A stretch of 64,000 bases of DNA from Candidatus Nanoarchaeia archaeon (GCA_028717785.1 JAQUND010000007.1:1-64000), one strand, 5' to 3'. Numbered from the stretch's first letter, positions 28,807 to 36,734 are shown. A program made the numbers and translations. Notes: generated by a model from the sequence alone, not told the origin.

Positions 28807-28816
28807 TGCGATATAC
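28807..28816 (+). promoter_or_regulatory. TGCGATATAC promoter-like box
   Basis: 25 nt before the 28842 start codon. Confidence 0.6.
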
Positions 28817-28841
28817 TTACTATCAACAAAAAGGAGAGTTT

Positions 28842-29087
28842 ATGTACGTCATTTTAACTTCGGAACAACATCACACTCTTTTGACAAGATACCCGGACGA
28901 TGACATCTTGAAAAAACTCAAGATAACATACACTTTCGACGAAGCCAGAAAATATGCCGATGACTGGTTAATGTCAACCCCAGCTCCAACGAAACTCGAA
29001 TTTGTCAAAAGCTTGCGCACTGCCACAAACATTGGGCTCTATGAAGCAGTACAAATCTACGACCAGCTAATTGGCAGGTACAAGTAA
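28842..29087 (+). CDS. Ribosomal L7/L12 C-terminal-like small protein
   Basis: 81 aa. The end KLEFVKSLRTATNIGLYEAV then QIYDQL resembles the KIxVIKxVRxxTGLGLKEAK-x-LV segment of the L7/L12 C-terminal domain, the factor-binding surface of the ribosomal stalk. The N-terminal half does not match L7/L12. Several phages carry such short L7/L12-like domains; a translation-related role is inference. Confidence 0.5.
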   Translation: MYVILTSEQHHTLLTRYPDDDILKKLKITYTFDEARKYADDWLMSTPAPTKLEFVKSLRTATNIGLYEAVQIYDQLIGRYK

Positions 29088-29091
29088 AACA

Positions 29092-29101
29092 AGCGATATA
29101 A
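29092..29101 (+). promoter_or_regulatory. AGCGATATAA promoter-like box
   Basis: Last box of the series, 25 nt before the ATG at 29127. Confidence 0.6.
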
Positions 29102-29126
29102 CTCTTGTACAACAAAAGGAGAGTTT

Positions 29127-29351
29127 ATGCACAATTCAACAACAAACAAAGGAGAGCAAATGCAAGTCAACCTAATCAAAACCGATGAAGAAACTCAAGC
29201 CACCTTCACCAAAAGAATTGCCAAAATCCTCAATGCCCTGGCAAAAAAAGGAATCAACATCACCACGGTTTCTTTCGATGCTCCCACCAAAAACAAGAAC
29301 CAGGAAATCACAGTTATAAATACTATAACCCCGGCAGGCACATTTGAATAA
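29127..29351 (+). CDS. Small protein with two in-frame starts
   Basis: Two ATGs in one frame, at 29127 and 29160, each with its own AAAGGAGAG site; 74 or 63 aa. The 11 extra codons look like a duplicated leader. Body: VNLIKTDEETQATFTKRIAK then GINITTVSFDAPTKN. Last gene of the promoter-box block. Confidence 0.6.
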   Translation: MHNSTTNKGEQMQVNLIKTDEETQATFTKRIAKILNALAKKGINITTVSFDAPTKNKNQEITVINTITPAGTFE

Positions 29352-29352
29352 C

Positions 29353-29460
29353 CCTACCTATGGTCTATATACCCCCTCTAGACAGGCATGCTAGAGGGCC
29401 TTCTAGATACCTTCTGGTGCAGGTATAGGGAGGTATACTCGAGGGGGTACCAGGGCCCCC
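29353..29460 (+). other. GC-rich multi-hairpin end of the rightward block
   Basis: CCCTCTAG/CTAGAGGG (29374-29381 with 29391-29398) and ATACCT/AGGTAT (29407-29412 with 29421-29426) are stable hairpins. TACCCCCTC (29370-29378) also pairs with GAGGGGGTA (29441-29449), which excludes the first hairpin, and GGGGG/CCCCC (29443-29460) excludes the second. Boundary between the GC-richer left half and the AT-richer right half of the window. From 29461 to 29653 I see only a weak ORF and a direct repeat (GATTGGGTTGA twice). Confidence 0.5.
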
Positions 29461-29653
29461 GTAGCGAGTCGCCTAAGCAGAGGGTTCAAGTTGGCTCAGT
29501 TTGATTGGGTTGAAAGAGTTGATAGGGTGATTCTATTAAGCAGAGACCTTAAGAAAATTGATAGGGATAGCTTACTTGTCTTTGCGGTTCAAGATGATTG
29601 GGTTGATAGAGTTGTTAGGGTTATGTTTTTACTTTATATATCGAGGAGCATTA

Positions 29654-30244
29654 CTATTCAAACTTTTTCTTTTTTTTGTTTGTTTCTAGTTTTGATATGT
29701 CCCAAATAAAATGATCAACTAGTCTTTCGGGTGTGTGTTTGTTTGCGGGTTGTTTAGTTATGATAAAGTGTTCAAAGGATTCGCGTAGGTTAGGTATGTG
29801 TTTGAAGTAGTGGAGCACATTTTTGTGCAAGTCTGCTTTGTTTGTTGACGTGTCATACAAGTGTTTTTGTATTTTGCGTAGGGTTTCAGTATCAAGGTGG
29901 CCATGTGCAGTTGTGAGTTCGAATGGCAGGTTAATTGTTTCTTGTTTTATTTTGGGTTCTACAACGACATAGAGCGTGCTAGGTACGTGGCGTACTGTGT
30001 AGTCTGGTAGTTTTTGTTGTAGTGTTTTGAGGTGTTTGTCAATGGTAATAAGGCTGTCAAAGTCGATTTTGTAAGAATCGTTGATTGATGGTGTGACAGT
30101 GGTGTTGTTGGGTAGTAGTGTTTTTAGTTGTGCGAGCATGTCGTCATTGCCTCCTTGTTTAGTTTGGGCACGTGTATGTCGCACGTTTATGTTTGTGTTG
30201 CCAAGTATGTTGCAAATAGTACAATGGGCCGCATGTTTATGCAT
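29654..30244 (-). CDS. Hypothetical protein, 196 aa
   Basis: AAAAAGGAG precedes the ATG. HxxHC...C (KHAAHCTIC) at the N-terminus may bind metal. The remainder is alpha/beta with a Thr/Asn-rich composition and ends ETNKKKKKFE. TAG TAA tandem stop. Unrecognised. Confidence 0.65.
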   Translation of the reverse strand: MHKHAAHCTICNILGNTNINVRHTRAQTKQGGNDDMLAQLKTLLPNNTTVTPSINDSYKIDFDSLITIDKHLKTLQQKLPDYTVRHVPSTLYVVVEPKIKQETINLPFELTTAHGHLDTETLRKIQKHLYDTSTNKADLHKNVLHYFKHIPNLRESFEHFIITKQPANKHTPERLVDHFIWDISKLETNKKKKKFE

Positions 30245-30329
30245 AACAACTCCTTTTTAGGGGTGTGTTATGATAAACACAGTAAATAATTAATTTTTTG
30301 TAATTGTAATTTTTAGTGTTAATTAGGCC

Positions 30330-30581
30330 TTATTTGTGTTTGTCTATTTTGATACGTGAGCCAGTTAGGACATTGTAGCAATTGCAGCCAGTGACATAAA
30401 AGCCATTGGAGTCTGTGGCTGTGAACCCTGTAGCTAGGTCATTTTTCCAGCATGAGAAAGGCCTGTAGCCTGTAATGGTTATATTTTTGTAACCCTGTTT
30501 AGTAAGTATTTGTATGGTGCCTTTAGGGTCTGTGCAGGCTATAAGCAATGCAATTGTAATGAGTAAATAGATTTTACGCAT
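30330..30581 (-). CDS. Putative lipoprotein, 83 aa
   Basis: Start at 30581 after GAAGGAGAA. MRKIYLLITIALLIACTDPK is a signal peptide with a lipobox (LIAC). The mature part (ILTKQGYKNITITGYRPFSC, then GFTATDSNGFYVTG) matches a small lipoprotein type I know from enterobacterial phages. Probably anchored in the envelope; role unknown. Confidence 0.75.
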   Translation of the reverse strand: MRKIYLLITIALLIACTDPKGTIQILTKQGYKNITITGYRPFSCWKNDLATGFTATDSNGFYVTGCNCYNVLTGSRIKIDKHK

Positions 30582-30585
30582 ATAA

Positions 30586-30837
30586 TTATTCTCCTTCTCG
30601 TACAAAACGTTTTGCAAGTAATGTTGCAACACCAATATCTATTTCTAGCTTATGTCTTGTATAGAGATCAATGGCTAATTTTTTGATTTCTTCGTCTTCA
30701 AATGCAATGAGCCACCAGACTGGACATGAAAGTCTACCACATTCAATACCTACACAAGCGCATGGGCCACTTGGTAATGGGTATCCATAAATAATAGCAA
30801 ACCGATTAGCAATTACTTTGAGCAACTGTGTTTGCAT
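30586..30837 (-). CDS. Hypothetical Cys-containing protein, 83 aa
   Basis: CACVGIECGRLSCPVWWLIA in the middle suggests a small metal or disulfide site. Flanking helices are charged. Unrecognised. Confidence 0.6.
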   Translation of the reverse strand: MQTQLLKVIANRFAIIYGYPLPSGPCACVGIECGRLSCPVWWLIAFEDEEIKKLAIDLYTRHKLEIDIGVATLLAKRFVREGE

Positions 30838-30840
30838 AAG

Positions 30841-31101
30841 TTACCAATTACCAGTAAAAACAGCTACAACTTGATTGAGTTTTGAAATTGTGTCTATTTT
30901 TTGAGGGAACACTATTTTGTGCCTGTCACAGATGTTGTCCCGTCTTGCTTTCGGTATTTCGAGCATTCTGACAATAGTTATAAAGCAATCATTCATATCG
31001 AATTCGAGAAAAATGAGTTCGTGTACTCTTTTTGAGTATATGTTTTTTAAGGTAGTCGGGATAAACCCTTGTTGTTTTAAAATTAGGGGCGTGATTTGCA
31101 T
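30841..31101 (-). CDS. Duplicated gene A, copy 1
   Basis: 86 aa. Starts MQITPLILKQQGF and ends VVAVFTGNW. Aligns with 36024-36284 with about 12 differences over 86 residues. Contains FLEFDMNDCFITIVRMLEIP, and looks like a small alpha/beta protein of unknown role. Confidence 0.75.
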   Translation of the reverse strand: MQITPLILKQQGFIPTTLKNIYSKRVHELIFLEFDMNDCFITIVRMLEIPKARRDNICDRHKIVFPQKIDTISKLNQVVAVFTGNW

Positions 31102-31106
31102 AGTGT

Positions 31107-31334
31107 TTAAACACGTTCTGTTAGTAATTTGGGCCAGATGTCGATGACTATGTAGTGGTGCGCTTTAAGGTGGCTACGGGCTTTGTTGAAAATCCGTTTA
31201 TAGTACTTAGGAGCTATGGTTATAGTGTGCCCTGTATGGTGGCGCACCAATTGTTTGATGTGTTTGCCTGGTTGGCCGATAATGACTACCATACGTGCAA
31301 TGATATGGTCTGGGAGCAGGTCATAGTTTAACAT
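31107..31334 (-). CDS. Small basic protein, 75 aa
   Basis: MLNYDLLPDHIIARMVVIIG followed by a His/Lys-rich part (KHIKQLVRHHTGHTITIAPK). It lies between the two genes of duplication copy 1 and is absent from copy 2. Unrecognised. Confidence 0.6.
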   Translation of the reverse strand: MLNYDLLPDHIIARMVVIIGQPGKHIKQLVRHHTGHTITIAPKYYKRIFNKARSHLKAHHYIVIDIWPKLLTERV

Positions 31335-31393
31335 AGCAGCTTAAATCGATGCTAATTGAAAGAGTTGCCAAGGGTGTGACTTGCATAGTATTG

Positions 31394-31735
31394 CTATGCA
31401 TGATGACACCATTTATCGAATGCAACTGAATCAGGATATGACATATGTATAGAACTGCGTCCCGCAACAAAAGCATCATAAAGAGCGACTTTGTTGGTAG
31501 CTGGTTCTTTGATTTCTTGATATTTGAATTTGCCATTTATGTCAAAGTATAGAATGGTGTAGAACCCCGCATGGCCTTGTATTTTCGAGCGTTTGGAAAC
31601 TATATTAGGAACAGAAAGCATAAGGTTAGTACCATGCTCGTGTTTTTCTAATTCGGGTTTGATGCCAACTCTGTTGTAGAGAGCAATAAATTTGTCTAAA
31701 TCAGAAGAAGTGTCGATTGTCAGGTCGGTAATCAT
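31394..31735 (-). CDS. Duplicated gene B, copy 1 (full length)
   Basis: 113 aa. Matches 36294-36527 over the first 77 residues with about 10 differences, then continues for 36 residues (PATNKVALYDAFVAGRSSIH to WCHHA) that copy 2 lacks. Followed by a stub reading MQVTPLATL, the same start as gene A, which suggests a recombination joint. Confidence 0.7.
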   Translation of the reverse strand: MITDLTIDTSSDLDKFIALYNRVGIKPELEKHEHGTNLMLSVPNIVSKRSKIQGHAGFYTILYFDINGKFKYQEIKEPATNKVALYDAFVAGRSSIHMSYPDSVAFDKWCHHA

Positions 31736-31821
31736 GATTTTAGATATCGAGGAATGTTTTTAATGTTGCCAATTTAATAGTTGTAAAGTTTTTATAATTT
31801 TTAAGTAAAAAGGAGGTCTTT

Positions 31822-33585
31822 ATGAGTTCTATACCATTGTTACCTGAGACTGAAAGAGTTATTAAATTGACTCCAAATAATGATCTTGTTCCTGCTGTTA
31901 TAAATAGTATTGATCAGTTGTTTAGTGTTTCAGATTTATCTAATACAAAATTCGATTTATGGAAAACTGTTGCTTCCACAGCCGAAAAAATTGGAGTTGT
32001 TGATAGCATTACAGGATTAGAAGTTTCAAGATATATCGATACAAACTATAATATTTCTACTCCAGCAGGTTCATTATGGTTTTTAGGTTCAGCACAACAG
32101 AATCGGTTTTATTATTTACAAGCTGGTGCAAGTTTATCTAAAGACAATTCTACTTCGGTATTCACATCTACAGGTCATGTTGCTTCTAATGGTTATATGG
32201 AAGCTTCAGGACCAAATTTAATGAATAGGTGCGCTGGTAATATTGATGGCGTTCCTCATTCTCATGGTGTTAGTGTGTCATATGATAAAGCTGGAAAGAT
32301 CGATAGAGGTCTTGGGTTCGATAGTACTTCCAGCATAGCAACCTTCAATGAACCTGTTGGAATACCTATTGATGGAAAAACAAAATTTTCTGTTAAGATG
32401 TTGATGAAAAAAACAACAGCAGATTCATTAAGTTGTTGGGCTGTTCATGGCACGGGATTTCGTATTTTTATGACGAACATCTCTACATGTGTGTTTACTT
32501 TCGATGCTTTGAATTTTGCTTTTGTAGTAGACTTAACGGGTATTATTACAAACGATAATTGGTTTTTGATTGATGTTGTTGGTGATTTGACTCAAGTAGA
32601 TGATGATCATACAATTCAAAATAATAAACGATTTAAGGTTTTTATAGATGGTGTCCGAATTAATGGAACATTTACAGCGGACGTCTCTTCTATATACCCA
32701 AATAATCCCGGACAAGCTTTTCAGTTCGGTCTTACTGGTATGTCATTTATTGGTGTTCTTGATGAAACTCGTGTTATCCTTGACAGAGCAGAAACAGAAA
32801 ATGAGATTGTGTGGAGGTATAACAATTGGTTTAATCAATCGACATACTGGATAGTTACTGTACAACCTATAATATTATCTGTGGTATCATTAGGTTCGAA
32901 AAAATGGAAAGTGACCGGGAGTGGTTTTATACCAGAATTAACAGATCCAACAGGAACTATTGGAGGAACGGCTTTTATAATTGAAAGCGTAACAGATACG
33001 GAAATCATATTGCAACAGGGTGAAAATACTCCAATAGGCGAACAAATTCTTGTTATACATAATAGTGATAATGAGACTGACAATGAAACAATAGTGGTGC
33101 CTGATATAGATGAACCAAATTGGGCATTTGGTTATCCTAAGCAAGATTCTGTTACAATGCAAAACGCAAATTTTCTTATAAAATTAGATGAACAATGTGT
33201 TGTTTATTATGTAGTATTGCCTGAAAAATCTGTAGCACCAACGTCACAACAAGTTAGAGCAGGAACTGATGCTTATGATGAACATGTACATTCAGGTAGT
33301 TTTTCAGCTTCTGATATAGAGACTTATGCTCAAATCAAACAACTTTCTTCTGGACAAATATTTGATATTTATTTTGTAGCTGAAGATCTTGCATTACCGC
33401 CAAATCTACAAACAGAACCAGTTAAAAGAACAATAAGTACTGCAAGAAAAATTCCTATAAATCCTGACAAACCTGGAGTAAATTTTTATAATTTGTCTAT
33501 TGCTGGAAATTCTGATTTAGATTTTATAGTTTCAGACATAAGAAGATTTTATAGTGGTCTTGCATTACCTGATATGAAGAAATAG
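31822..33585 (+). CDS. LamG-containing fibre or adhesin-like protein
   Basis: 587 aa. Residues about 175-345 form a LamG/concanavalin-A-like jelly roll (TKFSVKMLMKKT, RFKVFIDGVRINGTF, GVLDETRVILDRAETENEI). Next is an IPT/TIG-like beta domain (PIILSVVSLGSKKWKVTGSG, residues about 352-430), then an Fn3-like region (about 440-545). These are extracellular recognition folds typical of tail fibres and virion decoration proteins. It is the only clear virion-type gene in the window and the lone plus-strand gene in this area. SD AAAAAGGAGG. Confidence 0.7.
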   Translation: MSSIPLLPETERVIKLTPNNDLVPAVINSIDQLFSVSDLSNTKFDLWKTVASTAEKIGVVDSITGLEVSRYIDTNYNISTPAGSLWFLGSAQQNRFYYLQAGASLSKDNSTSVFTSTGHVASNGYMEASGPNLMNRCAGNIDGVPHSHGVSVSYDKAGKIDRGLGFDSTSSIATFNEPVGIPIDGKTKFSVKMLMKKTTADSLSCWAVHGTGFRIFMTNISTCVFTFDALNFAFVVDLTGIITNDNWFLIDVVGDLTQVDDDHTIQNNKRFKVFIDGVRINGTFTADVSSIYPNNPGQAFQFGLTGMSFIGVLDETRVILDRAETENEIVWRYNNWFNQSTYWIVTVQPIILSVVSLGSKKWKVTGSGFIPELTDPTGTIGGTAFIIESVTDTEIILQQGENTPIGEQILVIHNSDNETDNETIVVPDIDEPNWAFGYPKQDSVTMQNANFLIKLDEQCVVYYVVLPEKSVAPTSQQVRAGTDAYDEHVHSGSFSASDIETYAQIKQLSSGQIFDIYFVAEDLALPPNLQTEPVKRTISTARKIPINPDKPGVNFYNLSIAGNSDLDFIVSDIRRFYSGLALPDMKK

Positions 33586-33601
33586 TATGAGTAATTTAGT
33601 G

Positions 33602-33967
33602 TTACTCTGAGCATTGCTTTTTGACGCTTGGTAATGTTGGTAAATTTTGCCACCAGATAACACCATCTAGAGGTACTGAAGTATAACCCCAGAACGTATC
33701 GCCTTCTTCTGTTGGTACAGCTGGTATACGCCACCCTATATTGTCTGTCAGTCCTGTATCACTTTGTCTCAAACCTTTTTCGTTTAATGTGCTTATGTCT
33801 TTCTGTTGTTCTTTGGCAGCACAAGGTGCACATGCTAAAGTTTGATGGTTAAGGAAAGTCTGATATTCTCTCCATAGTTTGCAGTTTGTAGCGCCACAAG
33901 TGCATTTATAGCCTGGTGGTGTAGTTGCTTGAGCGTAATTAGTTTTGCCGAAAGATGTCATGTCCAT
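33602..33967 (-). CDS. Zinc-binding phage protein, 121 aa
   Basis: CTCGATNC and CAPCAAK pairs form a zinc site; the C-terminal part (IGWRIPAVPTEEGDTFWGYT, then GVIWWQNLPTLP) matches a recurrent phage protein of unknown function. Convergent with the fibre gene. Confidence 0.7.
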   Translation of the reverse strand: MDMTSFGKTNYAQATTPPGYKCTCGATNCKLWREYQTFLNHQTLACAPCAAKEQQKDISTLNEKGLRQSDTGLTDNIGWRIPAVPTEEGDTFWGYTSVPLDGVIWWQNLPTLPSVKKQCSE

Positions 33968-33969
33968 AA

Positions 33970-34221
33970 TTAACCTACTGCTTTCTCGTTTTCATGTCTA
34001 AGAGCATCTAGTGTATCCTTGACACCGCATTTGTAGACTGAGATAGCATCTGGTCTTGGTGTTTTGATGAGCATAAGCATGTCAGTAAAGTCAGGTACAG
34101 ATTGTTGAGCATCGAAATTGTTTATATAATCAAGGACTTTGGCTAGCCAAACATTGAGTTTGTTTTGATCCTTTGATTGATGGATAGCTTTGTATTCAAA
34201 GAGAAGTGCAATGGGATTCAT
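33970..34221 (-). CDS. Hypothetical protein, 83 aa
   Basis: Helical; NPIALLFEYKAIHQSKDQNK, then DFTDMLMLIKTPRPDAI. Unrecognised. Closely spaced with both neighbours. Confidence 0.65.
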   Translation of the reverse strand: MNPIALLFEYKAIHQSKDQNKLNVWLAKVLDYINNFDAQQSVPDFTDMLMLIKTPRPDAISVYKCGVKDTLDALRHENEKAVG

Positions 34222-34225
34222 GATA

Positions 34226-34567
34226 TTAGCCTTTTAGAAAGTTGGGTTCCCAGTGATAGTTGCCGTTTACGAGGACATAGAGGAGTGATGTAAATTCTTC
34301 TTCTCTTATTTCATCACCGGTAAAGGGCCGTATTGAAACTAAACTGAAGTCGTCGTCTCTGGCTTTAACTACTATTTTTTCGCAAAAATCCTTTTTGTCT
34401 CATGCAACTTTTGGTTCGCCGTACCAGCAATTACGTTCAAGCAGTTTGATTTTTATGCCAGCAATCTGACCTTGCATTGGGCCGTCTATAAATTTTGTGA
34501 CATTGGCTTCTGGTAATCGTTTCAAATCATCAAAAGAATTTAATTTAAACATGATATTATCAGACAT
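34226..34567 (-). pseudogene. Small gene interrupted by one in-frame TGA
   Basis: Good site AAAGGAG before the ATG at 34567. The frame reads MSDNIMFKLNSFDDLKRLPE to YGEPKVA, then TGA at codon 56 (34400-34402), then DKKDFCEKIVVKARDDDFSL to HWEPNFLKG and TAA: 113 codons in all. The sequence after the stop is as protein-like as before it, and Trp (TGG) would restore it. TGA is a normal stop in other genes here, so a point mutation or an error is more likely than recoding. Confidence 0.65.
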
Positions 34568-34568
34568 A

Positions 34569-35087
34569 TTACTCCTTTCTACTCAGCGTAACTGCAAGTA
34601 TATAGTCTTCATTTGTTAGTTGCAGGTTTACAAGCACAACAGTATAATCATTACGTTCAGTCGGGTGTGTTGAATAACCAGTGCCCAAGTAAGTTTTTAT
34701 AAAAGGACTTAGATTATTAGTTTTTGGGCTATATATTTTTGTGTAAGTGTATATAGATGGATCTGTGGTGTCAAAGATATAATTAGGTAATGAGTTTATT
34801 GCATATTTAGATATGTTTTCAGAGAAAATAAAAACTGGCGTAATGCCGTAGTAGATATTATTTGGGTTGAGTGGACAAGTGTATCGAGTAGCTAACAAGG
34901 GCGTATTGTCTATATTAAGCGTTGTTAAAATGTTAAACGGGTTCCAGTGGTCTTGAAACAGGAGCGGAACTATGTTTTTATCAGGTAATGAAGCATTTAA
35001 GTCTTGTATAGAGTGAATTATGTGTTGTTTGTTGTAAGGCAGATCAGGTAGTGAGCTGGATTGTGTAATAATTTTGATAGTGTTCAT
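34569..35087 (-). CDS. Hypothetical protein, 172 aa
   Basis: Asn/Thr/Ile-rich, with a beta-rich C-terminus (YTVVLVNLQLTNEDYILAVT). Its start overlaps the exchanger's stop. No family recognised. Confidence 0.65.
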   Translation of the reverse strand: MNTIKIITQSSSLPDLPYNKQHIIHSIQDLNASLPDKNIVPLLFQDHWNPFNILTTLNIDNTPLLATRYTCPLNPNNIYYGITPVFIFSENISKYAINSLPNYIFDTTDPSIYTYTKIYSPKTNNLSPFIKTYLGTGYSTHPTERNDYTVVLVNLQLTNEDYILAVTLSRKE

Positions 35088-36013
35088 TTAGATACTCCAG
35101 TAAGTACAAGAACGATATAGATTATGTAAATGCCTAGCAAAATTACGCCTTGTTGTTTTGTTATGGTGCCCGAGCGTGTAGGGTAGCAGGTAAATAGACA
35201 AAGCGTGCTGAAAGCAAGTGGTACAATGATTGAAGTTACAGGTTGATTGATAGGGTTAATAATAGCAGCAAGTGGTATGATGAACGAGCCGTTGAATATG
35301 TTACTGCCGATAATAGTGCCTAAGCTTATATCGTCGTGGCCCCGTAATTTTGAAATAATAGTTGTAGCAAGTTCTGGTACTGATGTGCCAACAGCAACAA
35401 TAGTTGCACCTATGATGAACGAACTAATACCGAATGTAGCTGCTATATTGCTTGCACCATGAACTATACATTTGCCAGCTGTAATGAGTAATATAAGCCC
35501 AAGCGTACAGAAAAGCAAAATGAGTCCTGGATGTAAAGTAGAAATCTGTGCTTGCTGTTTTTTATGTTTGATGATATGGAGTATTGTAAAAATAAGCCAG
35601 GTTAAGAAAATAGATATAGTGATGATACCGTCAAGACGCGAGAAATTATTGTCAATGAAAAGCAAGAGTGTAAGTAAAGGTATGAATAATGCAACAGGAA
35701 AATCACGTTTAATGCTTTCTCTTGTCGTTTTTATGTTTGAGATTAAAAGAGCAATAGCAAGTATTAAAGCTATGTTGACGACATTGCTGCCGAGGCAGTC
35801 ACCAAGAGAGATTTGAGGTGTACCAGAAAGAGCTGAATTGATTGCGACAGATAGTTCTGGGCTTGATGTAGCAAAAGCAGCAATTGTAACACCTATTATA
35901 GCAGGTGAAATACGTGCCCAGCGTCCAAGTCCTACAGCGCCTCGCACAAAAAGGTCGCCGCCAAGTCCAGCAATAGCTATGCCAACAAATAGTATTATGA
36001 AATTGATTAACAA
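35084..36013 (-). CDS. CaCA-family Na+/Ca2+-type exchanger
   Basis: 309 aa, about ten transmembrane helices, size of bacterial YrbG. Both inverted alpha-repeats are present: IGVTIAAFATSSPELSVAIN (first) and IGATIVAVGTSVPELATTII (second), each followed by a SLG...GSN block (SLGDCLGSN, SLGTIIGSN) that coordinates cations. These transport Ca2+ or another cation against Na+ or H+ across the inner membrane. Catalytic residues look intact. Very unusual in a phage. Confidence 0.9.
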   Translation of the reverse strand: MLINFIILFVGIAIAGLGGDLFVRGAVGLGRWARISPAIIGVTIAAFATSSPELSVAINSALSGTPQISLGDCLGSNVVNIALILAIALLISNIKTTRESIKRDFPVALFIPLLTLLLFIDNNFSRLDGIITISIFLTWLIFTILHIIKHKKQQAQISTLHPGLILLFCTLGLILLITAGKCIVHGASNIAATFGISSFIIGATIVAVGTSVPELATTIISKLRGHDDISLGTIIGSNIFNGSFIIPLAAIINPINQPVTSIIVPLAFSTLCLFTCYPTRSGTITKQQGVILLGIYIIYIVLVLTGVSK

Positions 36014-36023
36014 AAATGTCTCC

Positions 36024-36284
36024 TTACCAATTACCAGTAAAAACAGTAATGACTTGATTGAGTTTTGAAATTGTGTCTATTTTTTGCGGGAGCACAATTT
36101 TATGTCTGTCGCAGATGTTGTTTCGCCTTGCTTTCGGTATTTCGAGCATTCTGACTATTGTTATGAAATGGTCATTCATGTCGAATTCAAGAAAAATGAG
36201 TTCATGTACTCTTTTAAAGTATATGTCTTTTTGTGTAGATGCTGTGAACCCTTGTTGTTTTAAGATCAGGGGCGTGACTTGCAT
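36024..36284 (-). CDS. Duplicated gene A, copy 2
   Basis: 86 aa, MQVTPLILKQQGF to VITVFTGNW. Sister of 30841-31101. It lies directly upstream of the exchanger. Confidence 0.75.
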   Translation of the reverse strand: MQVTPLILKQQGFTASTQKDIYFKRVHELIFLEFDMNDHFITIVRMLEIPKARRNNICDRHKIVLPQKIDTISKLNQVITVFTGNW

Positions 36285-36293
36285 AGTTATTGT

Positions 36294-36527
36294 TTATTCT
36301 TGGATTTCTTGGTATTTGAATTTGCCGTTTGTGTCAAAGTGTAGTGTGGTGTAGAACCCCTCGTAGCCTTGTATTTTCGAACGTTTGGAAACTATATTAG
36401 GAACAGAAAGCGTGAGGTTCGTGCCATGCTCGTGTTTTTCTAATTTAGGTTTAATGCCGACTCTGTTGTAGAGCGCAATAAATCTGTCTAAATCGGAAGA
36501 AGTGTCGATTGTTGAGTCTGTAATCAT
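36294..36527 (-). CDS. Duplicated gene B, copy 2 (short)
   Basis: 77 aa. Corresponds to residues 1-77 of the 31394 product and then stops (KFKYQEIQE). Directly precedes gene A copy 2, whereas in copy 1 a stub and another gene intervene. Confidence 0.7.
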   Translation of the reverse strand: MITDSTIDTSSDLDRFIALYNRVGIKPKLEKHEHGTNLTLSVPNIVSKRSKIQGYEGFYTTLHFDTNGKFKYQEIQE

Positions 36528-36530
36528 GGT

Positions 36531-36734
36531 TTAGCAGCTCCCAAAATTTGTTGATTTGAACATAGGATTGTTATTGTCTGGTGAAAAATGTAGTTGTTCA
36601 AGTCTATTTAGGTCATCAGCACTTACTAGATCAGGATTTATGTTGACATATAGCGTGTCATGTTCACAATGTGTTGGAAATTGTGGACAACCGTATTTTG
36701 ATAAAATTTGTAGAGCTTCAATTAATTCTTCCAT
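36531..36734 (-). CDS. Conserved small phage protein, 67 aa
   Basis: LQILSKYGCPQFPTHCEHDT followed by LYVNINPDLVS and a C-terminal FGSC. I recognise this pattern from other phage genomes; function unknown. Cys and His could bind metal. Confidence 0.7.
   Translation of the reverse strand: MEELIEALQILSKYGCPQFPTHCEHDTLYVNINPDLVSADDLNRLEQLHFSPDNNNPMFKSTNFGSC

Noticed and set aside
8122..29101. CRISPR-like array from the repeated box plus ribosome-site pattern
   Set aside because: The repeated unit is 10 bp plus a Shine-Dalgarno, spacing follows gene length (100-2200 bp), and every copy precedes a start codon.
29491..29709. 72-codon plus-strand ORF (MAQFDWVERVDRV)
   Set aside because: No ribosome site; much of it is an imperfect direct DNA repeat (GATTGGGTTGA), and its end is antisense to the 29654 gene.
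34226..34567. Genome-wide TGA-to-Trp recoding
   Set aside because: TGA ends many intact genes here, often in ATGA overlaps (for example 4275, 44723, 54827), so it is a normal stop.
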